Shown here piece by piece: positions 1 to 7,380 of a stretch of DNA of 13,981 nucleotides (position 1 is its first letter; each line of letters starts with the position of its first letter). A model generated the notes under the pieces. The model made no database searches, was not told where the DNA came from, and saw only the letters and a list, made by a program, of their open reading frames with translations. Made by a program: the position numbers and the translations under genes. Location: NCBI GenBank assembly GCA_025201865.1, contig MU602881.1, positions 1-13,981 of the forward strand, written 5' to 3'. The stretch comes from Ramicandelaber brevisporus (Eukaryota > Kickxellomycota > Ramicandelaberales > Ramicandelaberaceae).

Positions 1-166
1 GCACAATGCTGCAACATGCGTGAATTATCTTTTTGAAAGTGATGAAACATATGAAACTGAAGGTGAGGGTGAGGGTGAAAGTGAAAGCTAAATAGTACAA
101 GGCAAATGCATATTAGGGTGTGGCCAAGCCGCGCCGGCGGACAGTGGACGGCAGACAGCAGGCGGC
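1..166. other. 3' flank of histone H1 with short GGTGAR repeats
   Basis: This stretch lies downstream of the minus-strand histone H1 stop codon and holds no convincing ORF of its own. Around 60-86 the plus strand carries imperfect hexamer repeats of the form GGTGAG/GGTGAA. On the H1 transcript strand these read as CACCCT/CACTTT-type pyrimidine-rich sequence. I see no metazoan-type histone 3' stem-loop (GGCTCTTT...AGAGCC) after the stop, so H1 mRNA is presumably polyadenylated, as is usual in fungi. Confidence 0.5.
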
Positions 167-985
167 TTATGCCGATGCCGATGCCTTGGCCGCAGTCTTC
201 TTGGTCACCTTCTTGGCGGCCGACTCCTTTGGCTTGGCAGCCGCCTTCTTGGCCGTGGTGCCCGAAGCAGCCTTGGTCTTGGTCGCTGCAGCCTTCTTTT
301 CCTTTGGAGCGGCGGCGGCCTTGGTCTTGGTGGCGGCGGCCTTCTTCTCCTTTGGAGCGGCAGCAGCCTTCTTCTTTGGCGCAGCCTTGGCCTTCTTCTC
401 GCCAGCCTCGCCAGCCTCCTTCTTTGGCGCCGCCTTCTTCTTTGGTGCCGCCTTGGTCTTCTTCTCGCCAGCCTCCTTCTCGCCGGCGGCCTCCTTCTTG
501 CTGGCCGCCTTCTTGGCCTTCTCGGCCGCCGACGCCTTCTTCTTGAACGCCTCCTTCTCGTCCTTGGCCAGCTTGACCGGGCCGCTCGGGCCGTTGGGCT
601 GCTCCAGCACGCCGGTCTCGACGCCCTTGCGCAGCGCCATGTTGAACGGGTTGGCCAGCTTGTCGGCCTCGATGTGGAAGTTGGCCTCGATGTACTTCTT
701 GAGCGCCTGGCGGCTGCTGCCCTTGCGCTCCTTGAGCTCAATGATGCCGGCCTTGATCATCTCGAGGTATGTTGGATGCTCGCTCTTCTTCGCCGCAGCC
801 GCCTTGTCGCCAGCCGGTGCCTTGGCCTTCTTCTCCTTTGGCGCTGCCTTTTCCTTCTTCTCCTTCGGCGCCGCCTTTGGCTTTGGCTTGGTCGCCTCGG
901 CCGCACGCGTGGCTGCTGCGCGCTTTGGCTTTGCGTCGGCTGCGCTGTTGTCGGCTGGAGCGGTTTCAGTCTTCGATGGAGCCAT
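167..985 (-). CDS. H1: Linker histone H1
   Basis: A 272-residue lysine- and alanine-rich linker histone, which binds nucleosome linker DNA and compacts chromatin in the nucleus. Residues 1-68 are a basic N-terminal tail with KAAPKEKK repeats. Residues about 69-141 are the globular H15 winged-helix domain, recognisable from [20 protein letters not shown], then [10 protein letters not shown] and later [16 protein letters not shown]. Residues 142-272 are a long basic tail of AAPKKK/EKKA units. This three-part plan is that of plant and animal H1 and many fungal H1 proteins; yeast Hho1 has two globular domains. The tail contains an exact 16-residue tandem duplication at 207-222 and 223-238. The ATG has G at -3 and G at +4, a good initiation context, and the frame is unbroken to TAA. 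The third codon position is strongly G/C-rich, more so than in the neighbours, fitting a highly expressed gene. The opposite strand is also open, but only because of this composition. Confidence 0.94.
   Translation of the reverse strand: MAPSKTETAPADNSAADAKPKRAAATRAAEATKPKPKAAPKEKKEKAAPKEKKAKAPAGDKAAAAKKSEHPTYLEMIKAGIIELKERKGSSRQALKKYIEANFHIEADKLANPFNMALRKGVETGVLEQPNGPSGPVKLAKDEKEAFKKKASAAEKAKKAASKKEAAGEKEAGEKKTKAAPKKKAAPKKEAGEAGEKKAKAAPKKKAAAAPKEKKAAATKTKAAAAPKEKKAAATKTKAASGTTAKKAAAKPKESAAKKVTKKTAAKASASA
272..367 (-). repeat. 48-bp tandem duplication in the H1 tail
   Basis: Two adjacent 48-bp units encode the same 16 residues ([16 protein letters not shown]) of the H1 C-terminal tail. The DNA copies differ only at synonymous positions. 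The duplication is therefore not brand new, and the protein repeat appears to be kept. Confidence 0.85.
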
Positions 986-1044
986 GTCTGCTGTTGCTGT
1001 TGTTGTTGTTGATGTTACTGCTATCTGATGTTGTGATGCGTCTG

Positions 1045-1130
1045 TTTGTCTGTCTGTCTGTGTCTTTCGCTCGCTCGCTTGCTCGCGTGTTCGTTCGCTG
1101 GTTCGCTTGTTCGCTTGTTCGTTAGTTGGC
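1045..1130. repeat. Degenerate tetranucleotide microsatellites (GTCT, GCTC, GTTCGCTT)
   Basis: Runs of GTCT give way to GCTC/GCTT and then to GTTCGCTT-type units. They lie 60 to 145 bp upstream of the H1 ATG, probably in its 5' leader. On the transcript strand this is an A/G/C-rich leader almost free of U. Confidence 0.8.
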
Positions 1131-1641
1131 TATGTTGGTGCTGTTTCGATTGTAGCTGTGTTTTCGGGAGACCCAAAATGTGCGCATCCATAGTTGCTCG
1201 GCTCCTTCGTGGCTGCTTTTTATTTTGACAACCAACTTTGCCTCGCACACAGAGAATCGAAACTGAAATTGCCTGATTGGCTGCAAATTCAAAGTATTCA
1301 TTCAAACTCCAACTTCTGGCATCGCCTCCACAATGCCGCCGTTTACTCTGCATCGGCCGCGACTATATCCGCCGCGCCGTGCCGCCGGCTAGAGCGAGAC
1401 GACGCGCATCCGCCGCTGCCATTTTCTCGGCCGCGCGCCAACCTGGCTGTCCCGCAATCCGCGCACTTGTCCGCCAAATCGCCATCTCACCTCCTCCGCA
1501 GCCGCGCGCCGTCCAATCGCCGTCCAATCACCGCGCGTCTCCCTCTAGTGCCACTTTCCTCACACAAATCACTGTCCGTCACATCCCTCCAAAGTGCACT
1601 ATCTTATTGCCATGTGTCTATTTCAGAGTTCACTTTCCTTG

Positions 1642-1647
1642 TTTAAT
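1642..1647 (-). terminator. Possible COG6 polyadenylation signal (ATTAAA)
   Basis: ATTAAA on the minus strand lies about 43 nt past the COG6 stop codon in AT-rich sequence. It is the common variant of AATAAA. No other strong signal is visible before the GC-rich block further left. Confidence 0.4.
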
Positions 1648-1689
1648 TGTATTCTTCAATAGATTCTTTTAAAAGCAAATATTATGCAC

Positions 1690-4596
1690 TTAAACAAGCA
1701 ACAGCATGACTTCATCTCGAGAGTACACATCCGAATCCTCTGTTACCAAATTTCTACTGCGACATTCTTCAGCCACTTGCTCGTATGCATCGATTAGTCT
1801 CGTTAGTACGCAGCTTCTGATGCGCTGAGCAAGCCGCGGCACAGTGAGCATAGGTATCACCGAATCTAATGTCAGAGATTTGGCTCTTCCATCTGTCTTG
1901 CTGCCCTTTGATGAACGTTGCTCTTCTGCGTCATTCGTTCTTCCTGATCCCATAGCGACCGAAGCGGCTGCTGACACGACAGAGGTGATTGAAGATGCTG
2001 CAAAGTTGAACAGGGAAGAGGCTGGTGCAAGAATACTGCTGCCACTTGTCGATGCTGCTGACGAAGTTGTGGATACTGGTGTAGCAGTCGCATTCAACGA
2101 GTTGGGAGGAGGTGTTGATGGATTGAAGCCAACCAATGGCGAGTTGCCACCGCTTCCAGAGAACGGCACCTTTTCTGCTGTTTTTGAAGTCGCGGCAGAG
2201 GCGGCTGTAAGCGATCCATCAGCTAGTGCTCGGTTGAACCCATTAATAGCTGAAGTGAGCTCGTCATCTGTGGTTCCTGGGCTCAAGCTGACTGGGCACT
2301 GCGAGATTGATTCCAATGCGATGATCATACGGTCAATCATTGCCGCTGATGATGATGATGCTGATGCTGGTGTTGCTGTTGCTGTCGTTGTACTCTGAGA
2401 TTCATTTAGATTTGGCGATGATATAGAGACATCCTTGTTCTGCTGCAAAATGGTACCAATTGTGATTACATCGCCCAACTCGGCAACATCCACCATGACT
2501 TTGAGCTCGTCCACAATGGTGACTTGCAATCTTTGATCCAGAGCACGCTGCAACGTTTCCATTCGCTCAGCAGCATAGGGGAATGGGCCAATCACAGACA
2601 TTATTGTAAATAACACATTAATTTCAAACACTGACTTGGCTGAGCGAGTTAATCGAGCCACTCTACCAAAAGCATGTTCACCACGGACTGGATCCACGCT
2701 TAAGTCAACTCCATACACTGAGTGATAATGGATATCGATTCCACATCGCTGCAATAATGGGTCGAGAGTTAATTCAAGCAGTGAGTCAAAGTCTCGAGCC
2801 TTGGCTGGAGCAAGCGATCCTTCATAAACCAAGAATAAATCTCGAATGCGATTTGCAATGGCTCTGACTGCTGGTGGAGCGGACAAGGCGCGACTGTCAA
2901 CGGTGGAGACATCGGAGATGACAGAGGAGTACGAGGGAGGAGATAGACCAGCAATGTGTTCAGCCGTGTCACTTTGGAGAACAGAGTAAAATGCCAATCT
3001 AGCCTTGTCGCACAATGCACTCATGGTAGTCTCCAGCGTGTTATCTATAAATTCAGTTGATAGTACCATTGCAGCATTGGATTTAAACGCTGTGGTGGGA
3101 GATAATATCGCAGAGTGCAATCCAGAGCGAGGCTTCAGCTGGCGGGTGAATGTCTCAGCATAGAACGACACCAAGTTGAGCAGTTGGAATGCAGTAACCA
3201 CAGCATCACCTGCAGATGGCGGTGCTGAAAATATATCACGGACACGACGTTCAAGTGGCCCACAGATGGCTGCAATGCAGCGAGATGCAAGGGACACAAT
3301 CTTGGCTGGACTGGCAAGCTGTCCATTGTGAGAGTCTTCAGCCAAACTGTCGATGCTACCGCGCCTGCTTTCATACGAAAGATGAGCCTTCTCACTGATT
3401 CCGAGTCCATTTGAGGCATCTGTTGTGCTTGATAAATCTCCACCCAGTAAAGCATCCCACAGTTCACACTCTGAGGCAAATGCCTGGTGAATCCAAGCCA
3501 GCATGTCACCTGCATATCTGAGCGGATCTGCAGCCTGTAGCTCAATTGGTCTTCCAGTTAATGAAACGAGTCTCGTGCGTCCTCCACCTCCACCACCACC
3601 ACCACTTCCTCTGCTTTGCTTACCATTCCCTGGAGAAATGGCGTGCTTGCGAGACGGTGATCCACTCATAGTTCCATGGGATGATGCTGAGGCTGTGGCA
3701 GTAGTAGCAGTAGCAGGGACTAGAGTTAGAGTCAACGCCTGGTTGAATAAACGTGCAATGGCTTCTCTTCTAATTACAACCATATCATCCAAAGTAGCTT
3801 CAAATGCAATCTGGTTTGCTGACAATTCCTTAAACACTCTCTTGATTTTGTAATCCACATCAGGAACATCATCTGAAATGTTCGAACAGTATTCAATGGC
3901 TGCTCGGTGCATTTTGTTATTGGCCGATTCCAATACCTGATACAACTGCAATGCAATATCATTCATTTCATCATGGCTAGTACTATTTGATAGCAAAGTT
4001 GCATTGCCCGTGATTAAGTTATAGTCTTTCTCCAATTGCTTTACGTGAATAAATGCATCAAAGAACTGCTCATTAATCGGTACATTCTCATCTGCCAATA
4101 CAACCATTCTGTCTTCGCTAATGATAAAATAATCCTGATATGATGAGATCAACTTTAATCTCTCATCGACATCAACTCTCTGCTGCAATAGCACCGTTGC
4201 CTGCTCTGCTAATCCTGCAGTCTGTGCTTCTGCCAGCGTTGCTCTTTCCACCAATCTCTTTGACTCACTGGATAGAGTTGAAACGCACTTTTCAAGAGCC
4301 ATGTACTTGTCATACACTGTAGAGAATACATCCAGGAATGCGCGGCTCTCGTGAATGAGCTGGCTCTCCATATTGCCACGGAGAGACTCGCGTAACTTGC
4401 TGAGGTCAATCTGCGAATCTTGCGAAGCTGCAAAAGTGCGATCGAGTTCAGTGAGAGCGGCCGCAGTGTCATCAGCTGCATCGCTGTCGTCCATCGACGC
4501 AGTTAGTGCGCGTAAACGGCGCAGTAACACAGCCGTGCTCGCTGTCGAGCCGAACGCTGTCGCTGTTGCCGTCGTCACTGTTGTCGAAGTTGACAT
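1690..4596 (-). CDS. COG6: Conserved oligomeric Golgi complex subunit 6 (COG6)
   Basis: A 968-residue subunit of the COG tethering complex, lobe B, which tethers retrograde vesicles at the Golgi and keeps glycosylation enzymes in place. The family is recognised from an N-terminal helical/coiled-coil region (about 60-290) containing SYQDYFIISEDRMVVL and VPINEQFFDAFIHVKQL. The hallmark PIELQAADPLRYAGDMLAW follows at about 350-367 and matches the PIEMHSHDPLRYVGDMLAW segment of animal COG6. The protein is about 300 residues longer than human COG6 (about 657). The excess is low-complexity insertion at about 293-347 (with eight glycines at 332-339) and Ser/Thr/Ala-rich sequence at about 740-905. 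The family-like end SRDEVMLLLV is intact. The ATG has G at -3. The gene lies only 120 bp downstream of the CDC40 stop, on the same strand. Insertions are in frame and stop-free, so they read as protein and not as retained introns, although I cannot exclude introns. Confidence 0.93.
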   Translation of the reverse strand: MSTSTTVTTATATAFGSTASTAVLLRRLRALTASMDDSDAADDTAAALTELDRTFAASQDSQIDLSKLRESLRGNMESQLIHESRAFLDVFSTVYDKYMALEKCVSTLSSESKRLVERATLAEAQTAGLAEQATVLLQQRVDVDERLKLISSYQDYFIISEDRMVVLADENVPINEQFFDAFIHVKQLEKDYNLITGNATLLSNSTSHDEMNDIALQLYQVLESANNKMHRAAIEYCSNISDDVPDVDYKIKRVFKELSANQIAFEATLDDMVVIRREAIARLFNQALTLTLVPATATTATASASSHGTMSGSPSRKHAISPGNGKQSRGSGGGGGGGGRTRLVSLTGRPIELQAADPLRYAGDMLAWIHQAFASECELWDALLGGDLSSTTDASNGLGISEKAHLSYESRRGSIDSLAEDSHNGQLASPAKIVSLASRCIAAICGPLERRVRDIFSAPPSAGDAVVTAFQLLNLVSFYAETFTRQLKPRSGLHSAILSPTTAFKSNAAMVLSTEFIDNTLETTMSALCDKARLAFYSVLQSDTAEHIAGLSPPSYSSVISDVSTVDSRALSAPPAVRAIANRIRDLFLVYEGSLAPAKARDFDSLLELTLDPLLQRCGIDIHYHSVYGVDLSVDPVRGEHAFGRVARLTRSAKSVFEINVLFTIMSVIGPFPYAAERMETLQRALDQRLQVTIVDELKVMVDVAELGDVITIGTILQQNKDVSISSPNLNESQSTTTATATPASASSSSAAMIDRMIIALESISQCPVSLSPGTTDDELTSAINGFNRALADGSLTAASAATSKTAEKVPFSGSGGNSPLVGFNPSTPPPNSLNATATPVSTTSSAASTSGSSILAPASSLFNFAASSITSVVSAAASVAMGSGRTNDAEEQRSSKGSKTDGRAKSLTLDSVIPMLTVPRLAQRIRSCVLTRLIDAYEQVAEECRSRNLVTEDSDVYSRDEVMLLLV
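3580..3603 (-). repeat. Polyglycine (GGN)8 tract in COG6
   Basis: Eight consecutive glycine codons, seen as CCACCACC-type sequence on the plus strand, encode COG6 residues 332-339 inside a disordered insertion. The tract is probably length-variable between strains. Confidence 0.85.
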
Positions 4597-4716
4597 GGCT
4601 CAAGGCTTTCGAAAAAAAAAAAATCAAAAGAAAAAACAAAAAAACAAAATCAAAAACAAAGCTTATAGACGGAACGCGTGTCATAACGGAGGAGAGTGGT
4701 TACAATGTGATTGTAA
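4597..4716 (-). promoter_or_regulatory. COG6 promoter / CDC40 3' end, with T-rich tract
   Basis: These 120 bp must serve both as the 3' end of CDC40 and the promoter of COG6. On the minus strand, reading toward COG6, there is a hairpin sequence directly after the CDC40 stop (4700-4716). It is followed by ACGCGT (4674-4679, an MCB-like hexamer), CTATAAGC (TATA-like, about 4661-4668) and about 50 nt of almost pure T/C between 4609 and 4660. T-rich tracts just upstream of the start are common in fungal promoters. Motif roles are inferred. Confidence 0.5.
4700..4716 (-). terminator. Perfect 7-bp inverted repeat abutting the CDC40 stop
   Basis: TTACAAT, spacer GTG, ATTGTAA: a perfect 7+3+7 inverted repeat whose edge touches the CDC40 TAA. 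In the CDC40 mRNA it would form a small AU-rich hairpin as the first bases of the 3' UTR. It could help 3'-end formation in this tight gap, or be a chance palindrome. Confidence 0.35.
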
Positions 4717-6396
4717 TTAAGCCCATAGCTTTATTTTACCGTCCCAGCTGCAGGTGATCATTGCAGAGTCTTCATGAGGATGCCATGTTGTTCCAATTAA
4801 TACTTTGTTGTGCGCGTTGTTTATAGTTTTGACAATCTTCTTTTGGGACCAGCTCCAAACTCTCAGCACTCCTGATCCATCTCCAGATGCCAGCAGCTCT
4901 CCATCGGGCGAGAATGACGGTTTGCATGAATAGCCAGCAACAACATGGCCAGTAAACACTTTAGCTCTATTAACTCTAATTAGTGAATCGCCGCCTATAT
5001 TGCAAGTCACAATGGAGTTATCAAATGATTGGAATGCAATGTAATTTCCACTTGGATGCAGAGCTGCAGATGACATCACCTGCATTGTCGGGTCTGCTAT
5101 ACATCTCAATACAACTGGTATTCCATATTCCCAATATCGAATAGTCTTATCATTTGACGTGGATATAAAGTGCTTGCCATTTGGAGTAAATGTGATTGTG
5201 TTTATGGCACTCAAATGCTGGCTGTATTCCTGTTCAATTTCATTAGATTCTGTGCTGAATTGCAATATGCGTCTATCGCTGTATCCAACTAAGAACGATC
5301 GGGACTCAACCGGTGAAAATGCCAAACAGTTGGGAACAGCTCCTCTTCTCCCTGCAAACTCATTAACGCATTTACCAGTTTCCGTGTCCCATAACTTAAC
5401 CGTTGTATCATCCGATGCACTCAAAAACTTGTCTCCGGTTTGATTAAATGCAATCGCTCGAACATTGCGCGAGTGTCCAATAAATGTCCTCAAAAGGCCA
5501 CGCTTCCGATTGATGTCCCACAGCTTAACTGTGCCGTCCATACCTGCTGACAATAATAAATGCCCAGAGCCAGGCAACAACTGAATTGCAGACACTGGCT
5601 TTCCACCGTGGCCTGCATATGTGTGAATGAGCTGAGATGGCGCGTGACACTTTTGACTCCCTGGGTTTGAAACAATCTTGGCATCTGATGGCGGTGTCAT
5701 GTACGTACGTCCCTGATAGTCATACTCGCTCTGTCCGTGGAAAGTGCTTCGCTCGCTGCCAAACGGTATCCGCTGAGAAGGCTTGTCTGCTTGTCGTTCG
5801 TTTGGTGCGGACTGGTCTTCGCTTGGGACATTATTGGATGGCGTTGGTTCGGAAGCTGTAGTATCTAACTCTGGCTCTGGCTGTGGCTGTGGCTGTGGCT
5901 GTGGCTGTGAGACTGGTTTTGTCCATGGTCCCACATACGAGCCTGCTGGATCTGATTCGTTTCTCGTAGTACTCTCGAGCTCTTTCCTTGCTCTCTTGGC
6001 TGCCCGTCTGCTCAACTTTGGCACACTTTCGCCAGTTTCAGTGGTAGTTTCAGCGTGTCGTCTGTTATGGGCTCGTCGCAGCTCATCAAATGTCTTTGTT
6101 GACATTTCAGTACTGGTGAATGTACCTGCTGAGTTAACTATTGTGCTCATCTCATCATCCTGCTGTGCAAGCACTAGTGTCGAAGATCCGGATGTCGCTT
6201 TAGGAGCATGAACGATAACCGCCTGCTGGCTGTTTACGGTCAATTGTTGCTGCTGTTGCTGCTGTTGTCGCTGCTGAGTCTGAACAGGTGTGCCCATCAA
6301 ACTACTAATCCTCTGTCGCTTAATTGCCAGAGAAGCCGCTATACTCTCTTCAGTGTCGCTGTTGTCTGAGGCATAGTCTCGGAACAGTCGATCCAT
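4717..6396 (-). CDS. CDC40: Pre-mRNA-processing factor 17 (Prp17/CDC40), WD40 protein
   Basis: A 559-residue spliceosomal protein that acts at the second catalytic step of pre-mRNA splicing in the nucleus; human CDC40 has 579 residues. Residues 1-254 are a disordered N-terminus with a polyglutamine run, a QPQP repeat, the short family motif GPW (here VGPWTKP) and a linker STFHGQSEYDYQGRTYM, close to the YDYQGRSYL of human PRP17. Residues 255-559 form a seven-bladed WD40 propeller. Visible blades include SGHLLLSAGMDGTVKLWD, FIGHSRNVRAIAFN, KLWDTETGKCV, FISTSNDKTIRYWE, GHVVAGYSC and the terminal WHPHEDSAMITCSWDGKIKL, each aligning with human PRP17. The start MDRLFRDYASDNSDTEE is typical of the family's short acidic beginning. 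It lies 189 bp from the divergent FKBP start. The frame is intact and no intron is needed. Confidence 0.96.
   Translation of the reverse strand: MDRLFRDYASDNSDTEESIAASLAIKRQRISSLMGTPVQTQQRQQQQQQQQLTVNSQQAVIVHAPKATSGSSTLVLAQQDDEMSTIVNSAGTFTSTEMSTKTFDELRRAHNRRHAETTTETGESVPKLSRRAAKRARKELESTTRNESDPAGSYVGPWTKPVSQPQPQPQPQPEPELDTTASEPTPSNNVPSEDQSAPNERQADKPSQRIPFGSERSTFHGQSEYDYQGRTYMTPPSDAKIVSNPGSQKCHAPSQLIHTYAGHGGKPVSAIQLLPGSGHLLLSAGMDGTVKLWDINRKRGLLRTFIGHSRNVRAIAFNQTGDKFLSASDDTTVKLWDTETGKCVNEFAGRRGAVPNCLAFSPVESRSFLVGYSDRRILQFSTESNEIEQEYSQHLSAINTITFTPNGKHFISTSNDKTIRYWEYGIPVVLRCIADPTMQVMSSAALHPSGNYIAFQSFDNSIVTCNIGGDSLIRVNRAKVFTGHVVAGYSCKPSFSPDGELLASGDGSGVLRVWSWSQKKIVKTINNAHNKVLIGTTWHPHEDSAMITCSWDGKIKLWA
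5873..5908 (-). repeat. Hexanucleotide repeat encoding QPQP in CDC40
   Basis: Five exact GGCTGT copies preceded by one GGCTCT variant. On the coding strand they read ACAGCC and encode an alternating Gln-Pro (then Glu-Pro) stretch in the disordered N-terminus of Prp17. Confidence 0.9.
6243..6275 (-). repeat. CAG/CAA polyglutamine tract in CDC40
   Basis: Mixed CAA/CAG codons encode [12 protein letters not shown] near residue 45 of Prp17. Mixed codons suggest a tract held by selection or simply ageing, not a pure, newly expanded triplet. Confidence 0.85.
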
Positions 6397-6585
6397 CGCT
6401 GGCTTTGGCAGATCTCGTTTGCCTTTTTGTTGCTGTTGTCGTTGTTTTTTTTTTATTTGTTCTCGTTTTTTGTTGTTGCTGTTGCTTGCTGTCGTGCTTC
6501 ACAGTGTGGCCGATCTACTTCATCTCCGCTCTTAACTTCCTACCCCACAGATTGTCTACACTTTGCCTCTCGACGCTGCACCACC
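6397..6585. promoter_or_regulatory. Divergent promoter region between CDC40 and the ER FKBP
   Basis: 189 bp between two outward-facing ATGs. The CDC40 side (6425-6490) is GTTGTT/T-rich on the plus strand, giving a CAACAG-type leader on the minus strand. The FKBP side (6500-6585) is a pyrimidine-rich leader ending in CACCACC just before its ATG. The leader contains CTTAAC then CCCCACAG near 6531-6550, which resembles a branch point plus 3' splice site. No matching donor was found, so I do not call a leader intron. A frame open from 6427 is only the leader read through. Confidence 0.5.
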
Positions 6586-7134
6586 ATGCTTGCCCGTGCT
6601 ACTCGCCTTCTTGCCACTGCTTCCCTCCTGCTCTCCGCAGTGGCTTCAGCCGTCAATGTTTATCAGGTTGGCGATACCTACTCTGTCGACAAGTACAATA
6701 TTACCATTCTGGCCAAACCCAAAGCCAGTCTCTGCACTCGCACAGCTATCGACGGTGATATCATCAGCGTCCATTACAAGGGCATTGAGCCATTCAGCGG
6801 CCAAGTATTCGCCTCGACTGAGCTTCAAAACGATGGCAAACCTGTCGCATTCATAGTGGGAGCCAAGGATTCTTTCCCAGGAATCAATGAGGCCACAACG
6901 GGAATGTGCGAAGGCGAGAAGAGAAAGGTGACGATTCCATTCAAAACTGCGTTTCCATCGACCTCGAATAACGAAGTTGTAGGCGATGATGTGGTACTAA
7001 CTGTCGAAGTTGAGTTGGTTGCATTTGGTGCGGCTGCGAGCTCGGAAAAGGCAACTGGAAAGGACAAAGTAAAGGAACAAGCCAAAGATGACGACCTTGA
7101 GGGCTTGGAAATGCTGTTCCATGATGAACTCTAA
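6586..7134 (+). CDS. FKBP2: ER-luminal FKBP-type peptidyl-prolyl isomerase (FKBP2/FKBP13-like), HDEL-ended
   Basis: A 182-residue FKBP fold protein that would act as a proline isomerase or chaperone in the ER lumen. The chosen ATG has an ideal context (CACCACCATGC) and gives a classic signal peptide: MLARATRLL, a hydrophobic core, then small residues with likely cleavage around 20-22. An in-frame open extension upstream to 6427 is leader. The FKBP domain spans about 45-148, with DGDIISVHYKG (Tyr64), TGMCEGEKRKVTIP and VVLTVEVELV. GMCEGEKRK is nearly identical to human FKBP2. Cys50 and Cys108 sit where FKBP13 has its disulfide. A sequon N38-I-T is present. After a charged linker (151-175) the protein ends in HDEL, the fungal ER-retrieval signal. 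Oddities: the FDSS pocket motif is FAST (the FKBP12 Asp37 position is Ala76), the FKBP12 Trp59 position is Ile100 and the Tyr82 position is Phe123. Isomerase activity or FK506 binding may therefore be weak. Confidence 0.93.
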   Translation: MLARATRLLATASLLLSAVASAVNVYQVGDTYSVDKYNITILAKPKASLCTRTAIDGDIISVHYKGIEPFSGQVFASTELQNDGKPVAFIVGAKDSFPGINEATTGMCEGEKRKVTIPFKTAFPSTSNNEVVGDDVVLTVEVELVAFGAAASSEKATGKDKVKEQAKDDDLEGLEMLFHDEL

Positions 7135-7380
7135 TTGTGAGATGTTACTTTATTACGACCATGGCTTGTTTTTTTTTTAAAGGAAAAATGAAATTCTATA
7201 AATAAAGATGAAGAATGCAGAAATGAGAAAGGTGGAATGAGAAATGAGGAAGATGAAAGATGAAGGTGAAAGGTGAAAGGTGAAAGAGAATCGCGCGAAA
7301 TTGAAGTAAAAAAGAAAAGAAAAACGGATGAATGGCAAGGTTTAATGAAAGTGTTGGCAAAATGGCTGTCTAGCTTGTAC
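7135..7380. other. Convergent 3' region, purine-rich, no gene
   Basis: This interval lies between the FKBP stop and the stop of the minus-strand 40-codon ORF. The plus strand is strikingly purine-rich from about 7200 to 7325, with GATGAA, GAAATGAG and GGTGAAA repeats. AATAAA at 7201-7206 is a likely FKBP polyadenylation signal, and ATTAAA on the minus strand at 7341-7346 could serve the small ORF. No coding potential was found. Confidence 0.5.
7201..7206 (+). terminator. FKBP polyadenylation signal (AATAAA)
   Basis: A canonical AATAAA, 66 nt past the FKBP stop and preceded by a T-run and AT-rich sequence. It is followed by GA-rich DNA. It is the best candidate 3'-processing signal for the gene. 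Confidence 0.55.

Larger units (their letters stand above)
986..1689 (-). promoter_or_regulatory. H1 upstream region and COG6 3' region
   Basis: This 704-bp interval separates the COG6 stop from the H1 start; both genes read leftward. Nearest H1 is a leader made of tetranucleotide repeats (about 1045-1130) and CAA/CAG triplets. On the minus strand there is a CCAAT box in AGCCAATC context at 1274-1280. A TATA-like ATAAAAAG lies about 55 bp nearer the gene, around 1216-1224, and AAACACA at 1157-1163 matches the vertebrate H1 AC-box. From about 1330 to 1560 the DNA becomes GC-rich, with E2F-like TTGGCGCG and TTTGGCGG on the minus strand and two plus-strand CCAAT motifs about 10 bp apart near 1512-1527. 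The motif reading is pattern-based inference. ORFs here are composition artefacts or at most upstream ORFs. Confidence 0.5.

Noticed and set aside
60-88. G-quadruplex or telomere-like repeat
   Set aside because: Only two runs of three G (plus one of two) are present, and the unit GGTGAR is not a known telomere repeat.
120-1028. 302-codon plus-strand ORF opposite histone H1
   Set aside because: It is the shadow of the Lys/Ala-rich H1 codons on the other strand (Phe/Ala/Leu monotony). H1 has a recognisable globular domain on the minus strand.
1021-1353. 110-codon minus-strand ORF in the H1 upstream region
   Set aside because: It is made of the tetranucleotide repeat and leader sequence, with no domain. 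At best it is an upstream ORF in the H1 leader.
1194-1672. Overlapping plus-strand ORFs of 150 and 131 codons
   Set aside because: They lie in GC-rich promoter-like DNA, rich in Arg/Ser/Pro with no family resemblance. Two frames are open at once, typical of composition.
1844-2398. 184-codon plus-strand ORF inside COG6
   Set aside because: It lies opposite the low-complexity Ser/Thr/Ala region of COG6 and carries no motif of its own.
6531-6550. Branch-point plus CCCCACAG acceptor suggesting a leader intron in the FKBP gene
   Set aside because: No plausible GT donor of fungal type was found upstream within the 189-bp divergent region.
6427-6585. 53-residue N-terminal extension of the FKBP
   Set aside because: The extension is translated poly-T/pyrimidine leader. 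The ATG at 6586 has a perfect initiation context and begins a standard signal peptide.
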